Source: Hymenobacter plasmatis (GTDB taxonomy: Bacteria > Bacteroidota > Bacteroidia > Cytophagales > Hymenobacteraceae). From it: a stretch of 64,000 nt of DNA. Location of the stretch: contig NZ_JAJFAW010000002.1 of assembly GCF_020711255.1 (NCBI RefSeq), positions 186,001-250,000 of the forward strand, written 5' to 3'. Positions 26,601 to 35,412 of this stretch are shown one piece after another. Every line of letters starts with the position of its first letter. Position 1 is the stretch's first letter. The notes below the pieces were generated by a model. It saw only the letters and a program-made list of their open reading frames with translations, was not told the DNA's origin and did no database searches. The position numbers and the translations under genes are program-made.

Positions 26601-27287
26601 TCACGTAGCCGGGTTGGGGTCGAAGCGGTAGCCCAACCCGTACACCATTCGAATATAATTCGGCGCGCCTGCCTCAGTCAGCTTGCGCTTGAGGTTTTTG
26701 ACGTGGGCATAGACCTTTTCGTACGTATCGAACTGCTCGGCCACGTCGCCGGAGAGGTGCTCGGCAATGGCGCCTTTGGTGATGACGCGGCCCTGGTTCG
26801 CCAGCAGCAACAGCAGCAAATCAAATTCGGTGCGGGTGAGGGTGAGCGGTTGGGCGGCAACGCTGGCGCGGCGGGCCGATACGTCCACGCTCAATAGACC
26901 TACTTGCAGCAGGTTGGTGCCCTGGTAGTGGCGGCGGCGTACCAACGCGGCAATGCGGGCGCTGAGCTCGGGCAGGTAGAAGGGCTTGGGCAGGTAGTCG
27001 TCGGCGCCCAGTTCCAGGCCGGTGATGCGGTCATCGACGGCGGCGCGGGCGCTGGTGATGATGACGCCGGCCGCTTTCTGGTGGCGTTGCAGCTCACGCA
27101 GCAGGTCGAGGCCGTCGCCGCCGGGCAGGGTCAGGTCGAGTACGATGCACTCGTAGTCGTGCAACAGCATTTTCTCCTGCGCCTGGTCGTAGGTGGTCGC
27201 CACTTCGCACACGTAGTGCTGCGCCTGCAGGTAGCTCACCACGCTGGCCAGCAGCTCGGGTTCGTCTTCGACGAGAAGCAGTTTCAT
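26601..27287 (-). CDS. OmpR/PhoB-family response regulator
   Basis: The 228-residue regulator has an N-terminal receiver (MKLLLVEDEP, phospho-acceptor Asp51 in IVLDLTLPGGDG, Lys in YLPKPF). A winged-helix DNA-binding domain follows at about 125-225 (LTLTRTEFDLLLLLLANQGRVITKGAI... VYAHVKNLKRKL... RMVYGLGYRF). Phosphotransfer is expected from the kinase encoded downstream. The gene is divergent from a TonB-dependent receptor gene, and an 11-bp direct repeat lies in the shared region. ATG 27287 is the receiver start; the longer frame to 27407 was rejected. Confidence 0.93.
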   Translation of the reverse strand: MKLLLVEDEPELLASVVSYLQAQHYVCEVATTYDQAQEKMLLHDYECIVLDLTLPGGDGLDLLRELQRHQKAAGVIITSARAAVDDRITGLELGADDYLPKPFYLPELSARIAALVRRRHYQGTNLLQVGLLSVDVSARRASVAAQPLTLTRTEFDLLLLLLANQGRVITKGAIAEHLSGDVAEQFDTYEKVYAHVKNLKRKLTEAGAPNYIRMVYGLGYRFDPNPAT

Positions 27288-27408
27288 GCCAGGGGCGGAA
27301 AGGGAGATGAAAAGGACCGGCAAGGTAGCAGCATTTATACGGGTCCGGTCCCGCTCCTTCCACGGCTCAATTTTTTCCGCAAACGATTTTTTGAGCAAAA
27401 GGCCCATT

Positions 27409-27430
27409 ATTCTAAATGTATTCTAAATCG
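27409..27430. promoter_or_regulatory. 11-bp direct repeat, candidate response-regulator operator
   Basis: TATTCTAAAT occurs twice with an exact 11-base period (27408-27417 and 27419-27428), one DNA turn apart, as in OmpR/PhoB-type operators. It lies just upstream of the candidate -7 box for the receptor gene, where a -33 element would be. Confidence 0.5.
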
Positions 27431-27435
27431 ACGGG

Positions 27436-27443
27436 CACCTTCG
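27436..27443 (+). promoter_or_regulatory. -7-like box CACCTTCG
   Basis: Two mismatches from TAnnTTTG but similar to the TACCTTCG box at 1770. A weak core promoter would fit activator dependence. Confidence 0.25.
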
Positions 27444-27485
27444 CTATCCAATTCACATAATCATTCCCACCTCACCACTACTTCC

Positions 27486-30200
27486 ATGAACGCACGCCTA
27501 CCTTACCTGAACTGGACCAAAGGCGCCGGGCTGCTGCTGGCCGCGCAACTGGTCGTTGGGCCGGCGCCCGCGGCTACGGCCGCCGCCATCAGCTCCACCG
27601 GCGTAGAGCACCCCGCCGCCCGCCGCCCTCTCACCGGCCGCATCCTTGACGGCACCGACCAGTCGCCGCTGGCCTTCGCCTCGGTGGCCGTGAAAGGCAC
27701 CAACCGCGGCACCACCACCGATGCCAACGGCGCCTTCACGCTGGAAGTAGAAGACGGCGACGTGCTCGTGGTGTCCTACGTGGGCTACGAGCTGCGCGAA
27801 ATAGAGGTACCGGCCGGCGCCACCACGCTCGACGTGCCCATGAAAACCACCACCCACACTATCGCCGACGTGATTGTGGTGGGCAACCGGGCCTCCGAAG
27901 CCCGCACCAACGTGGACCTGCCCGTGCCCGTGGACGTGCTCACGGCCAAGGAAATCACCAAAACCGGCCAGACCGAATTGGGCCAGATGATTCACTTCAC
28001 GGCGCCTTCTTTTAACTCCACCAAGCACGCCATCAGCAACGTAACGAGCTACGTGGACCCGGCCACCCTGCGCGGCCTCGGCCCCGACCAGACGCTGGTG
28101 CTCGTGAACGGCAAGCGCCGCCACCAGTCTTCGGCCCTGAACGTGAACAACGTGGTGGGCCGCGGCTCGGTGGGCACCGACCTGAACGCCATTCCCACGG
28201 CGGCTATCGAGCGGGTGGAGATTCTGCGCGACGGCGCGGCCGCCCAGTACGGCTCCGACGCCATTGCCGGCATCGTGAATATTGTGCTTAAGAAAAACCC
28301 GCGCGGCGGCGTGGTCACCGGCAACTACGGCATCACGGCCAAGGGCGACGGCGCCACCTATGACACGGGCATCAACTTTGGCCTGCCCGTGGGCAAGCGC
28401 GACGGCTTCCTGAACCTCACGGCCCAGGGCCACCACAACGACCCCACCGACCGCTCGGGCAACTACACCGGCCGCGTGTACAACTCCAACCAGCGCAAAG
28501 ACGACTCGCTGGTGGCCGTGAACGGCTTCAACCGCCACGTGACCACCTACGGCACGGCCAAAAACACCATGGGCCAGTTTTTCTACAACGGCGAGGTGGC
28601 CCTTGGCGACAAGTGGCGCCTCTATTCCTTCGGCGGGTATTCCTACAAGGATATGATAGCCTATGGCTTCTTCCGCAACCCCAGCAACAAGTCGCGCGCG
28701 GTGCTCTCGCTATTCCCCAATGGCTACAACCCCGTGTTTCCGGCCACAGTACAGGACGTGGCCTCTACGGTGGGCGTGCGCAGCAAAACGGCCGGCGGCT
28801 GGAACGTGGACCTGAGCGCCGGCTTCGGCCAGAACGTTATCAAGACCTACGCCAACCACACGGTAAACCCCTCGTACGGCAGCAATTCGCCCACCGACTT
28901 CTACACCGGCACCAACAAATTTGGCCAGGCCCTGGCCGATGTGAACGTCTCGAAATCGTTTGAAGTAAGCGGCCTCAAGTCGTTGAGTCTGGCTTACGGC
29001 AGCGAGTTCCGGGTGGAGCAGTACCAGCTGCTGGCCGGCGACGAAGCCTCCTGGAAAAAAGGCCCCGTGAACCCCGGCGTGGCCGATGTGGGCAGCAGCG
29101 GCCGCGAAGGCATTGGCACGGCCAACGCCGTGAAGCGCACCCGCAACAACGTGGGCGTGTACGTGGACGTGCTCAGCGACATCAGCGACAAATTCCTGGT
29201 GGGCGTGGCCGGCCGCTTCGAAAACTACTCCGACTTCGGGGCCAACGTGAGCGGCAAGGTTTCGACCCGCTACAAGTTCACGGACCTGTTTTCGGTGCGC
29301 GGCTCCATCAACCGCGGCTTCCGGGCCCCGTCGATGCACCAGCTCTACTACTCCAACTACGCCGACGCCCAGTGGCTGACCCTCAACGGCGTGTTCGATT
29401 CCTACCCCATCGCCCACTTGCGCAACGACAACCCCTACGTGCAGGCCCTCGGCGTGGGCAAGCTCAAGGCCGAAACCACGCTCGACTACAACCTCGGCCT
29501 GACGGCCCAGGTCACGCCCGACCTCGTGTTCACGGCCGATGCTTACCAGATTGACATCACCGACCGGGTGGTGATTTCGGGCCAGCTCGACGCCACCAAG
29601 CCAGCCCTGGCGCCCACGTTTGCCGGCTCCGGCTTTGCTCAGGTGCAGTTCTTCTCCAACGCCCTGGATACCCGCACCCGCGGCCTCGACGTGGTGGCCA
29701 GCTACCGCAAGCGCATGGACCGCGACCAGGAAGTGGGCCTGAACCTGGCCATGGCCCTGAACGAAACCAAGGTACAGGGCGAAGTACGCAGCCCCGCCAA
29801 GCTCTCCAGCCTCGGCACCCCGCTGGTCGACCGCGTGATGATTGGGCTGATTGAGAAGGCCCAACCGCGCTCCAAGTTCATCGGCTCGGCCAACTACCGC
29901 TACAAGAAAATCGAAGGCCTGGTGCGCGCCACCCGCTTCGGCGAAGTGACCGCCATCCAGACCACGCCCGAGTTGGACCAGACCTTCTCCGCCAAAATCA
30001 TCACCGACGCCTCGGTGACCTATAGCTTCACGCCGCGCATCGGCCTGACGCTGGGCGCCAACAACCTGTTCAACGTGTACCCCGACCAGATTGCCTTCCC
30101 TTCGCTCACGGCCTCGGGCCAGACGCCCTACACGCGCTTCACCTCGCAGTTCGGCTTCATGGGTGCGTATTACTTCACAGCGCTGCGCTTCAGCTTCTAG
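27486..30200 (+). CDS. TonB-dependent outer-membrane receptor with carboxypeptidase-like N-terminal domain
   Basis: The 904-residue protein has a signal-type N-terminus and then a CarboxypepD_reg-like domain at about 40-125 (LTGRILDGTDQSPLAFASVAVKG...). A plug follows (VDVLTAKEITKTGQTELGQM..., TLVLVNGKRRHQSSALN, VEILRDGAAAQYGSDAIAGIVNIVLKK), then a full barrel ending in LRFSF. It is of the FepA/vitamin-receptor type, without the SusC signature. The ligand is unknown; the downstream citrate-type transporter and the upstream two-component system suggest a regulated organic acid or metal-chelate receptor. The frame runs open to 26904 through the regulator gene; ATG 27486 is the credible start. 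Confidence 0.88.
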   Translation: MNARLPYLNWTKGAGLLLAAQLVVGPAPAATAAAISSTGVEHPAARRPLTGRILDGTDQSPLAFASVAVKGTNRGTTTDANGAFTLEVEDGDVLVVSYVGYELREIEVPAGATTLDVPMKTTTHTIADVIVVGNRASEARTNVDLPVPVDVLTAKEITKTGQTELGQMIHFTAPSFNSTKHAISNVTSYVDPATLRGLGPDQTLVLVNGKRRHQSSALNVNNVVGRGSVGTDLNAIPTAAIERVEILRDGAAAQYGSDAIAGIVNIVLKKNPRGGVVTGNYGITAKGDGATYDTGINFGLPVGKRDGFLNLTAQGHHNDPTDRSGNYTGRVYNSNQRKDDSLVAVNGFNRHVTTYGTAKNTMGQFFYNGEVALGDKWRLYSFGGYSYKDMIAYGFFRNPSNKSRAVLSLFPNGYNPVFPATVQDVASTVGVRSKTAGGWNVDLSAGFGQNVIKTYANHTVNPSYGSNSPTDFYTGTNKFGQALADVNVSKSFEVSGLKSLSLAYGSEFRVEQYQLLAGDEASWKKGPVNPGVADVGSSGREGIGTANAVKRTRNNVGVYVDVLSDISDKFLVGVAGRFENYSDFGANVSGKVSTRYKFTDLFSVRGSINRGFRAPSMHQLYYSNYADAQWLTLNGVFDSYPIAHLRNDNPYVQALGVGKLKAETTLDYNLGLTAQVTPDLVFTADAYQIDITDRVVISGQLDATKPALAPTFAGSGFAQVQFFSNALDTRTRGLDVVASYRKRMDRDQEVGLNLAMALNETKVQGEVRSPAKLSSLGTPLVDRVMIGLIEKAQPRSKFIGSANYRYKKIEGLVRATRFGEVTAIQTTPELDQTFSAKIITDASVTYSFTPRIGLTLGANNLFNVYPDQIAFPSLTASGQTPYTRFTSQFGFMGAYYFTALRFSF

Positions 30201-30245
30201 TAGCTGGTTGAGCTAGTTGAGCTAACGACTGAACACTAGCCGCTC

Positions 30246-30405
30246 AAAAAGAACGTCATGCTGAGCTTGTCGAAGCATCTCTACCACGAGAGTAAACCAT
30301 TCGCTGCAACGAATGAGGCAAATAACTCGCAGTGGTCTGGTTGGTGAGCATCCCCGCAACAAAGCGGTAGAGATGCTTCGACAAGCTCAGCATGACGTTC
30401 TTTTT
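30246..30405. repeat. palindromic intergenic repeat, family A copy 3 (40-bp perfect arms)
   Basis: Arms at 30246-30285 and 30366-30405 are perfect reverse complements over 40 bases around an 80-base centre. Arm subtype contains GAGCTTGTCGAAGC. No clear target-site duplication is visible. Confidence 0.9.
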
Positions 30406-30482
30406 GGCATAGAGTCATTTTTGGCTTAACAACGCCTTAGCGGCACCCTTTCTACCCTCAACTCCCAAATCCCACCCACGTC

Positions 30483-31838
30483 ATGCTCGCACTTGCTGGC
30501 TTTGCCATGATTCTCACCTTCATGGTGCTGATTATGACGAACCGTCTTTCGGCCATCACGGCGCTCCTGCTGGTGCCGGTGGTGTTTGCGGTGGCCACCG
30601 GCTTCGGCGCCACCATGGGGCCAATGATGCTAGACGGCATCAAAAACATTGCCCCTACCGGCATCATGCTGGTGTTTGCCATCCTGTACTTTGGGCTAAT
30701 GACGGACGCGGGGCTGTTCGACCCGGTTATCAACCGCATTCAGCGCGTGGCCCACGGCGACCCGCTCAAAATCATAGTGGGCACGGCGCTGCTGGCCCTG
30801 CTGGTGTCGCTGGATGGCGACGGCGCCACTACCTACATCATCGTGGTTACGGCCATGCTGCCGCTGTATCGGCGTCTGGGCATCAACCCGCTGATACTAA
30901 CCTGCATGAACATGCTGGTGGGCGGCGTGATGAACATCCTGCCCTGGGGCGGCCCCACGGCCCGCGCCATGAGCGCGCTGCACCTCGACAGCACCCAGCT
31001 CTTCAACCCGCTGATTCCGGCCATGGGCGCGGGGCTGGTGTGGGTGTTTTACGTGGCCTGGCGCTTTGGGCAGCAGGAGCGCAAGCGCCTTGGCCTGCAC
31101 CAGGCCGCCGATTCCAAAAAGAAAACGGCCGTACTGGGCCTTGCGGCGGGCCTGCCCACCCCCGTGGGCGACTCTGACGAAGCCATGGACCTGACGCTTT
31201 CGCCCGAGGAGAAGGCCCTGCGCCGGCCCCGCCTGCTGTGGGTAAATGCCCTGCTCACCATTGGGCTGATGGTGGCGCTGGTGCGCGAATTGCTACCGCT
31301 GCCGGTGCTGTTTATGCTGGCATTTGCGCTGGCCGCGGTGCTCAACTACCCCAACCTGAGCCAGCAGCGGCAGCGGTTTGCGGCGCATGCCAGCAACGCG
31401 CTGTCGGTGGCGGCGATGGTGTTTGCGGCCGGCATTTTCACGGGCATTCTCAGCGGCACCCACATGGTGGATGCCATGGCCCAGACGTTTGTCCAGCTGG
31501 TGCCCGCCGAGCTGGGGCCGCACTTCCCGGTGCTGACCGGGGTGGTGAGCGCGCCGCTCACGTTCTTTATGTCGAACGACGCGTTTTACTTCGGCATCCT
31601 GCCGTTTTTTACCAAAGCAGCCGCCCAATTCGGAATACCGGCCGCTACCATGGGCAAGGCCTCGCTGGTGGGGCAACCGGTGCACCTGCTCAGCCCGTTG
31701 GTGCCTAGCACCTACCTGCTGGTGGGGCTGGCGGGGGTCGAGTTTGCGGCCCACCAGCGCTTCACCCTCAAGTGGGCCTGCGGCACGGTGCTCGTGATGC
31801 TGATAACTTCGCTGCTGCTGGGCATTATTTCCTGGTAG
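30483..31838 (+). CDS. CitMHS family citrate:metal/proton symporter
   Basis: The 451-residue protein has about twelve membrane helices and CitMHS hallmarks: an opening AMILTFMVLIMTNRLSAITALLLVPVVF, then LVSLDGDGATTYIIVVTAMLPLYRRLGINPLIL and LPWGGPTARAMSAL. Family members import citrate in complex with Mg2+, Ca2+ or other divalent metals. It follows the TonB-dependent receptor on the same strand (282-base gap with a repeat). Together they could form a two-membrane uptake route. Specificity is inferred from the family only. Confidence 0.88.
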   Translation: MLALAGFAMILTFMVLIMTNRLSAITALLLVPVVFAVATGFGATMGPMMLDGIKNIAPTGIMLVFAILYFGLMTDAGLFDPVINRIQRVAHGDPLKIIVGTALLALLVSLDGDGATTYIIVVTAMLPLYRRLGINPLILTCMNMLVGGVMNILPWGGPTARAMSALHLDSTQLFNPLIPAMGAGLVWVFYVAWRFGQQERKRLGLHQAADSKKKTAVLGLAAGLPTPVGDSDEAMDLTLSPEEKALRRPRLLWVNALLTIGLMVALVRELLPLPVLFMLAFALAAVLNYPNLSQQRQRFAAHASNALSVAAMVFAAGIFTGILSGTHMVDAMAQTFVQLVPAELGPHFPVLTGVVSAPLTFFMSNDAFYFGILPFFTKAAAQFGIPAATMGKASLVGQPVHLLSPLVPSTYLLVGLAGVEFAAHQRFTLKWACGTVLVMLITSLLLGIISW

Positions 31839-31945
31839 CCGTCCAAGTTCAGTTGCGCCCCTGAACAATATTTGTCGGTGGCTTTTTAAGCACTTACCTC
31901 CTCCGTGAGGTGGCCGGTGGCCGGCTCAGTTTCTACCCGTTGCCC

Positions 31946-32752
31946 ATGAACCAATACATCCAGCAAATTCTTGACAACCCGATGGCTTCGGCGGCCATTG
32001 TGGGCAACCTGGTCATCATCGAAAGCCTGCTGTCGGTCGACAACGCCGCGGTGCTGGCCACCATGGTGGGTGACCTGCCCAAGGAGCAGCGCCAGAAGGC
32101 CCTACGCTACGGCATCATCGGGGCCTACGTGTTTCGGGGGGTGTGCATCGTGTTTGCCTCCTTCCTCATCAAGTTCTGGTTTCTGAAACCCCTCGGCGGC
32201 CTGTACCTGCTGTACCTGGTGTACGACCATTTCAAGGCCCGCCCTTCGCACGACGAGGAAACCGTGGACAAGGAAAAAAGCTGGATTTACAAGCGCACGC
32301 TGGGCTTGTTTGGCAAGTTTTGGGCCACCGTGGCGCTGATTGAGCTGATGGATTTGGCCTTTTCCATCGACAACGTGTTTGCCGTGGTCGCCTTCACCAA
32401 CAACCTGATACTGGTGGTAGTGGGCGTGTTTATCGGCATTCTGGCCATGCGGCTGGTGGCGCAGGCGTTCGTGCTGCTCATGGGCCGCTACCCGTTTCTG
32501 GAAACCGCCGCCTTTGTGGTTATCGGCATTCTTGGGCTGAAGCTGGTGCTCTCGCTGGTGGCCCACTTTCTGCCGGGCCACCCGCTGAGCGAGGCGCTGG
32601 AAAGCGAAACCGCCGACGTGGCCCTCACCGTGCTCACGGTGGCCGTGTTCCTGGTGCCGTGGGCTACGTCGATGCTGTTCAACGTGCCGCAGCGGCCCGG
32701 CGGCAACCGGATTGCGGAAGCCAAAGAAGCCGAAAAAGCCAAAGCTGCTTAA
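31946..32752 (+). CDS. TerC family membrane protein
   Basis: The 268-residue protein has about seven membrane helices and two repeats, each with a membrane-embedded acidic motif: SLLSVDNAAVLATM and DLAFSIDNVFAVVAF. TerC/Alx-type proteins are linked to tellurite resistance and, more recently, to manganese and calcium export and to metalating exported proteins. No ter operon is nearby. The frame starts at 31910, but MNQYIQQILDNP at 31946 is preferred because it gives the usual family N-terminus. Confidence 0.88.
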   Translation: MNQYIQQILDNPMASAAIVGNLVIIESLLSVDNAAVLATMVGDLPKEQRQKALRYGIIGAYVFRGVCIVFASFLIKFWFLKPLGGLYLLYLVYDHFKARPSHDEETVDKEKSWIYKRTLGLFGKFWATVALIELMDLAFSIDNVFAVVAFTNNLILVVVGVFIGILAMRLVAQAFVLLMGRYPFLETAAFVVIGILGLKLVLSLVAHFLPGHPLSEALESETADVALTVLTVAVFLVPWATSMLFNVPQRPGGNRIAEAKEAEKAKAA

Positions 32753-32791
32753 TGCGCAGATATTGTTGATAAACAGTAATTGCTAATAAAA

Positions 32792-32903
32792 AAGAACGGT
32801 CATGCTGAGCGCAGCCGAAGCATCTCTACCGCAATAGCAAACCAAATAATTAAGTTAGTTGCGCGGTAGAGATGCTTCGGCTGCGCTCAGCATGACCGTT
32901 CTT
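32792..32903. repeat. palindromic intergenic repeat, family A copy 4 (41-bp perfect arms)
   Basis: Arms 32792-32832 and 32863-32903 are perfect reverse complements over 41 bases around a 30-base centre. Arm subtype contains GAGCGCAGCCGAAGC. Confidence 0.9.
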
Positions 32904-32976
32904 CTTATTGTTCGGCTATCTTATCGTTCGGCTACTTCTGCTTTCGGACTTTTGCTTTTGGACTTTTGCCGACGGC

Positions 32977-33969
32977 TTATGCCGGCTGCAGCTCGCGCAG
33001 GTGCACCAGCATGTCCTCGGTCATCTTGTCGAGGTCGAAATCGGGCTGCCAGCCCCAGTCCTGACGCGCCTTGGAATCGTCGATGCTGGCGGGCCAGGAA
33101 TTGGCGATTTGCTGGCGGCCATCGGGCTTGTAGGTTACCTGAAAATCGGGGATGTGCTTCTGGATGCTGGCCGTGATTTCGGCCGGCGAGAAGCTCATGG
33201 CGCCCAGGTTGTAGCTGGTGCGCACTTTGATTTGGTCGGCCGGGGCGTGCATCAGGTCCAAGGTGGCCTTGAGCGCGTCGGGCATGTACATCATCGGCAG
33301 GTAGGTATCTTCTTCGAGGAAGCACTCGTAGTTTTCGCCGGCAATGGCTTTGTGGTAGATATCGACGGCGTAGTCGGTGGTGCCGCCGCCGGGCAAGCTC
33401 TTGTAGCCGATGAGGCCGGGGTAGCGCAGGCTGCGCACGTCGAGGCCGTGCTTGCGATGGTACCACTCGCACCACTGCTCGCCGGCCAGCTTGCTGATGC
33501 CGTACACCGTGTTGGGGTTCATGATGGTGACCTGCGGCGTGTTTTCGCGCGGCGTGTCGGGTCCGAATACGGCAATGGAGCTGGGCCAGTACACCTGGGC
33601 CACGCCGTGGGCCACAGCAGCTTCGAGCACGATGAGCAGGCCGTCCATATTGAGCTGCCAGCCGAAGAGCGGGTTCTTTTCTGCCGTGGCGGAGAGTAGC
33701 GCGGCGAGGTGGTAAATCTGCTTGGGCCGGTACTGGCGAATGAGCTTGTCGAGGCGCGAGCGGTCGAGCACGTCGAGCAGCTCGAAGGGGCCGCCGGCCA
33801 GCATGTCGGGGTTTTTCGGGGGCCGCACGTCGGCCGCTACCACGAGGTTGGGGGCGTAGCGCTGGCGCAGCGCAGCCACCAGCTCCAGGCCGAGCTGGCC
33901 GCAGGCGCCAATTACCAGCACGGAGCCGGGTAAAACAGTGGTTTCAGTGTCGCCGGGAGTGGAAGACAT
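32977..33969 (-). CDS. L-threonine 3-dehydrogenase, epimerase (short-chain) type
   Basis: The 330-residue Rossmann enzyme has GACGQLG (Gly21, Gly24, Gly27), a Ser-Ser in WPSSIAVFGP and the catalytic YGISK (Tyr156, Lys160). The overall sequence matches the UDP-galactose-epimerase-like threonine dehydrogenases found in Bacteroidota. It oxidises L-threonine to 2-amino-3-ketobutyrate with NAD+. The kbl gene that uses this product lies 1.4 kb away on the other strand, with a patatin gene between. A plain epimerase is possible, but the kbl neighbour supports the threonine role. Confidence 0.85.
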   Translation of the reverse strand: MSSTPGDTETTVLPGSVLVIGACGQLGLELVAALRQRYAPNLVVAADVRPPKNPDMLAGGPFELLDVLDRSRLDKLIRQYRPKQIYHLAALLSATAEKNPLFGWQLNMDGLLIVLEAAVAHGVAQVYWPSSIAVFGPDTPRENTPQVTIMNPNTVYGISKLAGEQWCEWYHRKHGLDVRSLRYPGLIGYKSLPGGGTTDYAVDIYHKAIAGENYECFLEEDTYLPMMYMPDALKATLDLMHAPADQIKVRTSYNLGAMSFSPAEITASIQKHIPDFQVTYKPDGRQQIANSWPASIDDSKARQDWGWQPDFDLDKMTEDMLVHLRELQPA

Positions 33970-34013
33970 GCTAGGAAGTGGTGGGGTGGGACGGTGGGAA
34001 TGATTCTGGACTG

Positions 34014-34021
34014 CAAAGATA
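34014..34021 (-). promoter_or_regulatory. -7 promoter box TATCTTTG for threonine dehydrogenase
   Basis: Perfect TAnnTTTG on the minus strand, 45 bases from the ATG at 33969. Confidence 0.6.
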
Positions 34022-34059
34022 CCGGGACAGCCGTAGCCAACGCGCCATCGGCTCTACGG

Positions 34060-34067
34060 TATCTTTG
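34060..34067 (+). promoter_or_regulatory. -7 promoter box TATCTTTG for the patatin gene, next to its start
   Basis: Perfect TAnnTTTG with five bases to ATG 34073, so a leaderless mRNA is expected. Confidence 0.65.
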
Positions 34068-34072
34068 GCGGC

Positions 34073-35161
34073 ATGTTTACACAGAATGCTTTGCTTCGCT
34101 TGGGCCTCGGCGTGCTGCTGTGCTTGAGCGGGGCCGCCGCGCGGGCCCAAGCCCCGGCTCCGCGCTACCGCAACCTGGTGATGGAAGGCGGCGGCATCCG
34201 CGGCATTGCCTACGGCGGCGCGCTGCAGGAGCTCGAAACGCAAGGGCTGCTGCGTGGCATCGAGCGGGTGGGCGGCACCTCGGCGGGGGCCATTCAGGCG
34301 GCGCTGCTGGCGGTGGGCTATTCGGCCAGTGAAATTATTGAGGTGGTGAATGCCACGCCCGTGCAGCGGCTCAACGACGGCCGCTTCATCTTTTTCGGGG
34401 GCAGCCACCGGCTGGTGAAGCAATACGGCTGGTACCGCGGCGATGAATTCGCCACCTACCTCAGCGAGCTGGTGGCCCGCAAAACCCAGCAGCCTAACCT
34501 CACCCTCGGCGAGCTGCACCACTTAGCCCAACAGCAACCCACTCGCTTCCGCGACCTCTACACCACCGGCACCAACCTCACCACGCAGCGGGTGCAGGTG
34601 TTCAGCCACGAAACCACGCCTACCATGCGGGTGGCCGACGCCGTGCGCATCAGCATGAGCATTCCGCTGTATTTCCGGGCGGTGCTGCTCGATGCCCAGA
34701 ACCACGTGATAACGGGCACTCCCGCGCCGGGCCAGCCCGTGCAGGTGCTGGTAGATGGTGGTTTGCTGGCCAATTACCCCATCGATTTGTTTGACAAGCC
34801 GCGCTACCTCCCCGCTGGGGCCACCGGCATGCCCGATGCGCGCGGCAACGTCTTCAATTCCGAAACTCTGGGCCTGCGCCTCGACCGCGCCGAGCAGATT
34901 CCACTCGACACCGCGGCGGCCGGCCGCCAGCAGCTCGCGCCCTACGACATCCAGGATTTCAATACCTACATGGGCGCCCTGTACACGGTGGCCCTCGAAA
35001 ATCTCAATCCCGTCCAGCCCGCCGATTGGAAGCGTACCGTGAGCATCAATTTTCTGGGTTTCAGCCCCAAAATCAAGCGGGTTTCCAATGCCCAGAAGCA
35101 GCAGTTGATGGACAGCGGCCGGCAAGGCGTGCAGGCGTTTCTGTCGCGGCAGCCCAAGTAA
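34073..35161 (+). CDS. patatin-like phospholipase
   Basis: The 362-residue protein has a signal peptide (LGVLLCLSGAAARAQ) and all patatin marks: the oxyanion EGGGIRGIAYGG, the nucleophile GTSAG (Ser70) and the dyad aspartate in VDGG (Asp228). It should cleave acyl chains from lipids in the periplasm or outer membrane. The divergent promoter region is shared with threonine dehydrogenase, but no metabolic link between the two is apparent. Confidence 0.9.
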   Translation: MFTQNALLRLGLGVLLCLSGAAARAQAPAPRYRNLVMEGGGIRGIAYGGALQELETQGLLRGIERVGGTSAGAIQAALLAVGYSASEIIEVVNATPVQRLNDGRFIFFGGSHRLVKQYGWYRGDEFATYLSELVARKTQQPNLTLGELHHLAQQQPTRFRDLYTTGTNLTTQRVQVFSHETTPTMRVADAVRISMSIPLYFRAVLLDAQNHVITGTPAPGQPVQVLVDGGLLANYPIDLFDKPRYLPAGATGMPDARGNVFNSETLGLRLDRAEQIPLDTAAAGRQQLAPYDIQDFNTYMGALYTVALENLNPVQPADWKRTVSINFLGFSPKIKRVSNAQKQQLMDSGRQGVQAFLSRQPK

Positions 35162-35170
35162 TGTAAAACG

Positions 35171-35320
35171 TGGTCATGCTGAGCGCAGCAAAGCGTCTTT
35201 ACCAAGTAAGCAAACCCAATCGGCTGTCATGCTGACGAAGGAAGCATCTTATCACCGCAGAACGACCCAAGCGTGAGAAGATGCTTCCTTCGTCAGCATG
35301 ACAGTCCCGAGCGCATGACA
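35171..35320. repeat. palindromic intergenic repeat, family A copy 5
   Basis: Perfect 27-base arms at 35224-35250 and 35278-35304 (CTGTCATGCTGACGAAGGAA...), with a half-unit GGTCATGCTGAGCGCAGC... upstream and a GCGCATGACA remnant downstream. Confidence 0.85.
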
Positions 35321-35372
35321 GCCGTTTGTCTTGACAGATGCCATACAAGTCGGTTGGCTACGCCGACCTGCG

Positions 35373-35380
35373 TAATTTCG
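35373..35380 (+). promoter_or_regulatory. -7-like box TAATTTCG for kbl
   Basis: One mismatch from TAnnTTTG, 32 bases before ATG 35413. Confidence 0.3.
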
Positions 35381-35412
35381 CCTCACTACTTCCCACCACT
35401 TTCCCCTGACTT

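Noticed and set aside
26904..27485. 194-codon N-terminal extension of the TonB-dependent receptor frame
   Set aside because: It runs antisense through the response regulator gene and lacks a signal peptide; the receptor starts at 27486.
28710..29864. 384-codon open frame opposite the TonB-dependent receptor
   Set aside because: Antisense shadow with Val/Gly/His-rich composition; the plus-strand receptor is certain.
31839..31945. yybP-ykoY (Mn2+) riboswitch before the TerC gene
   Set aside because: I could not find the conserved loop sequences; only a short GC-rich hairpin is present.
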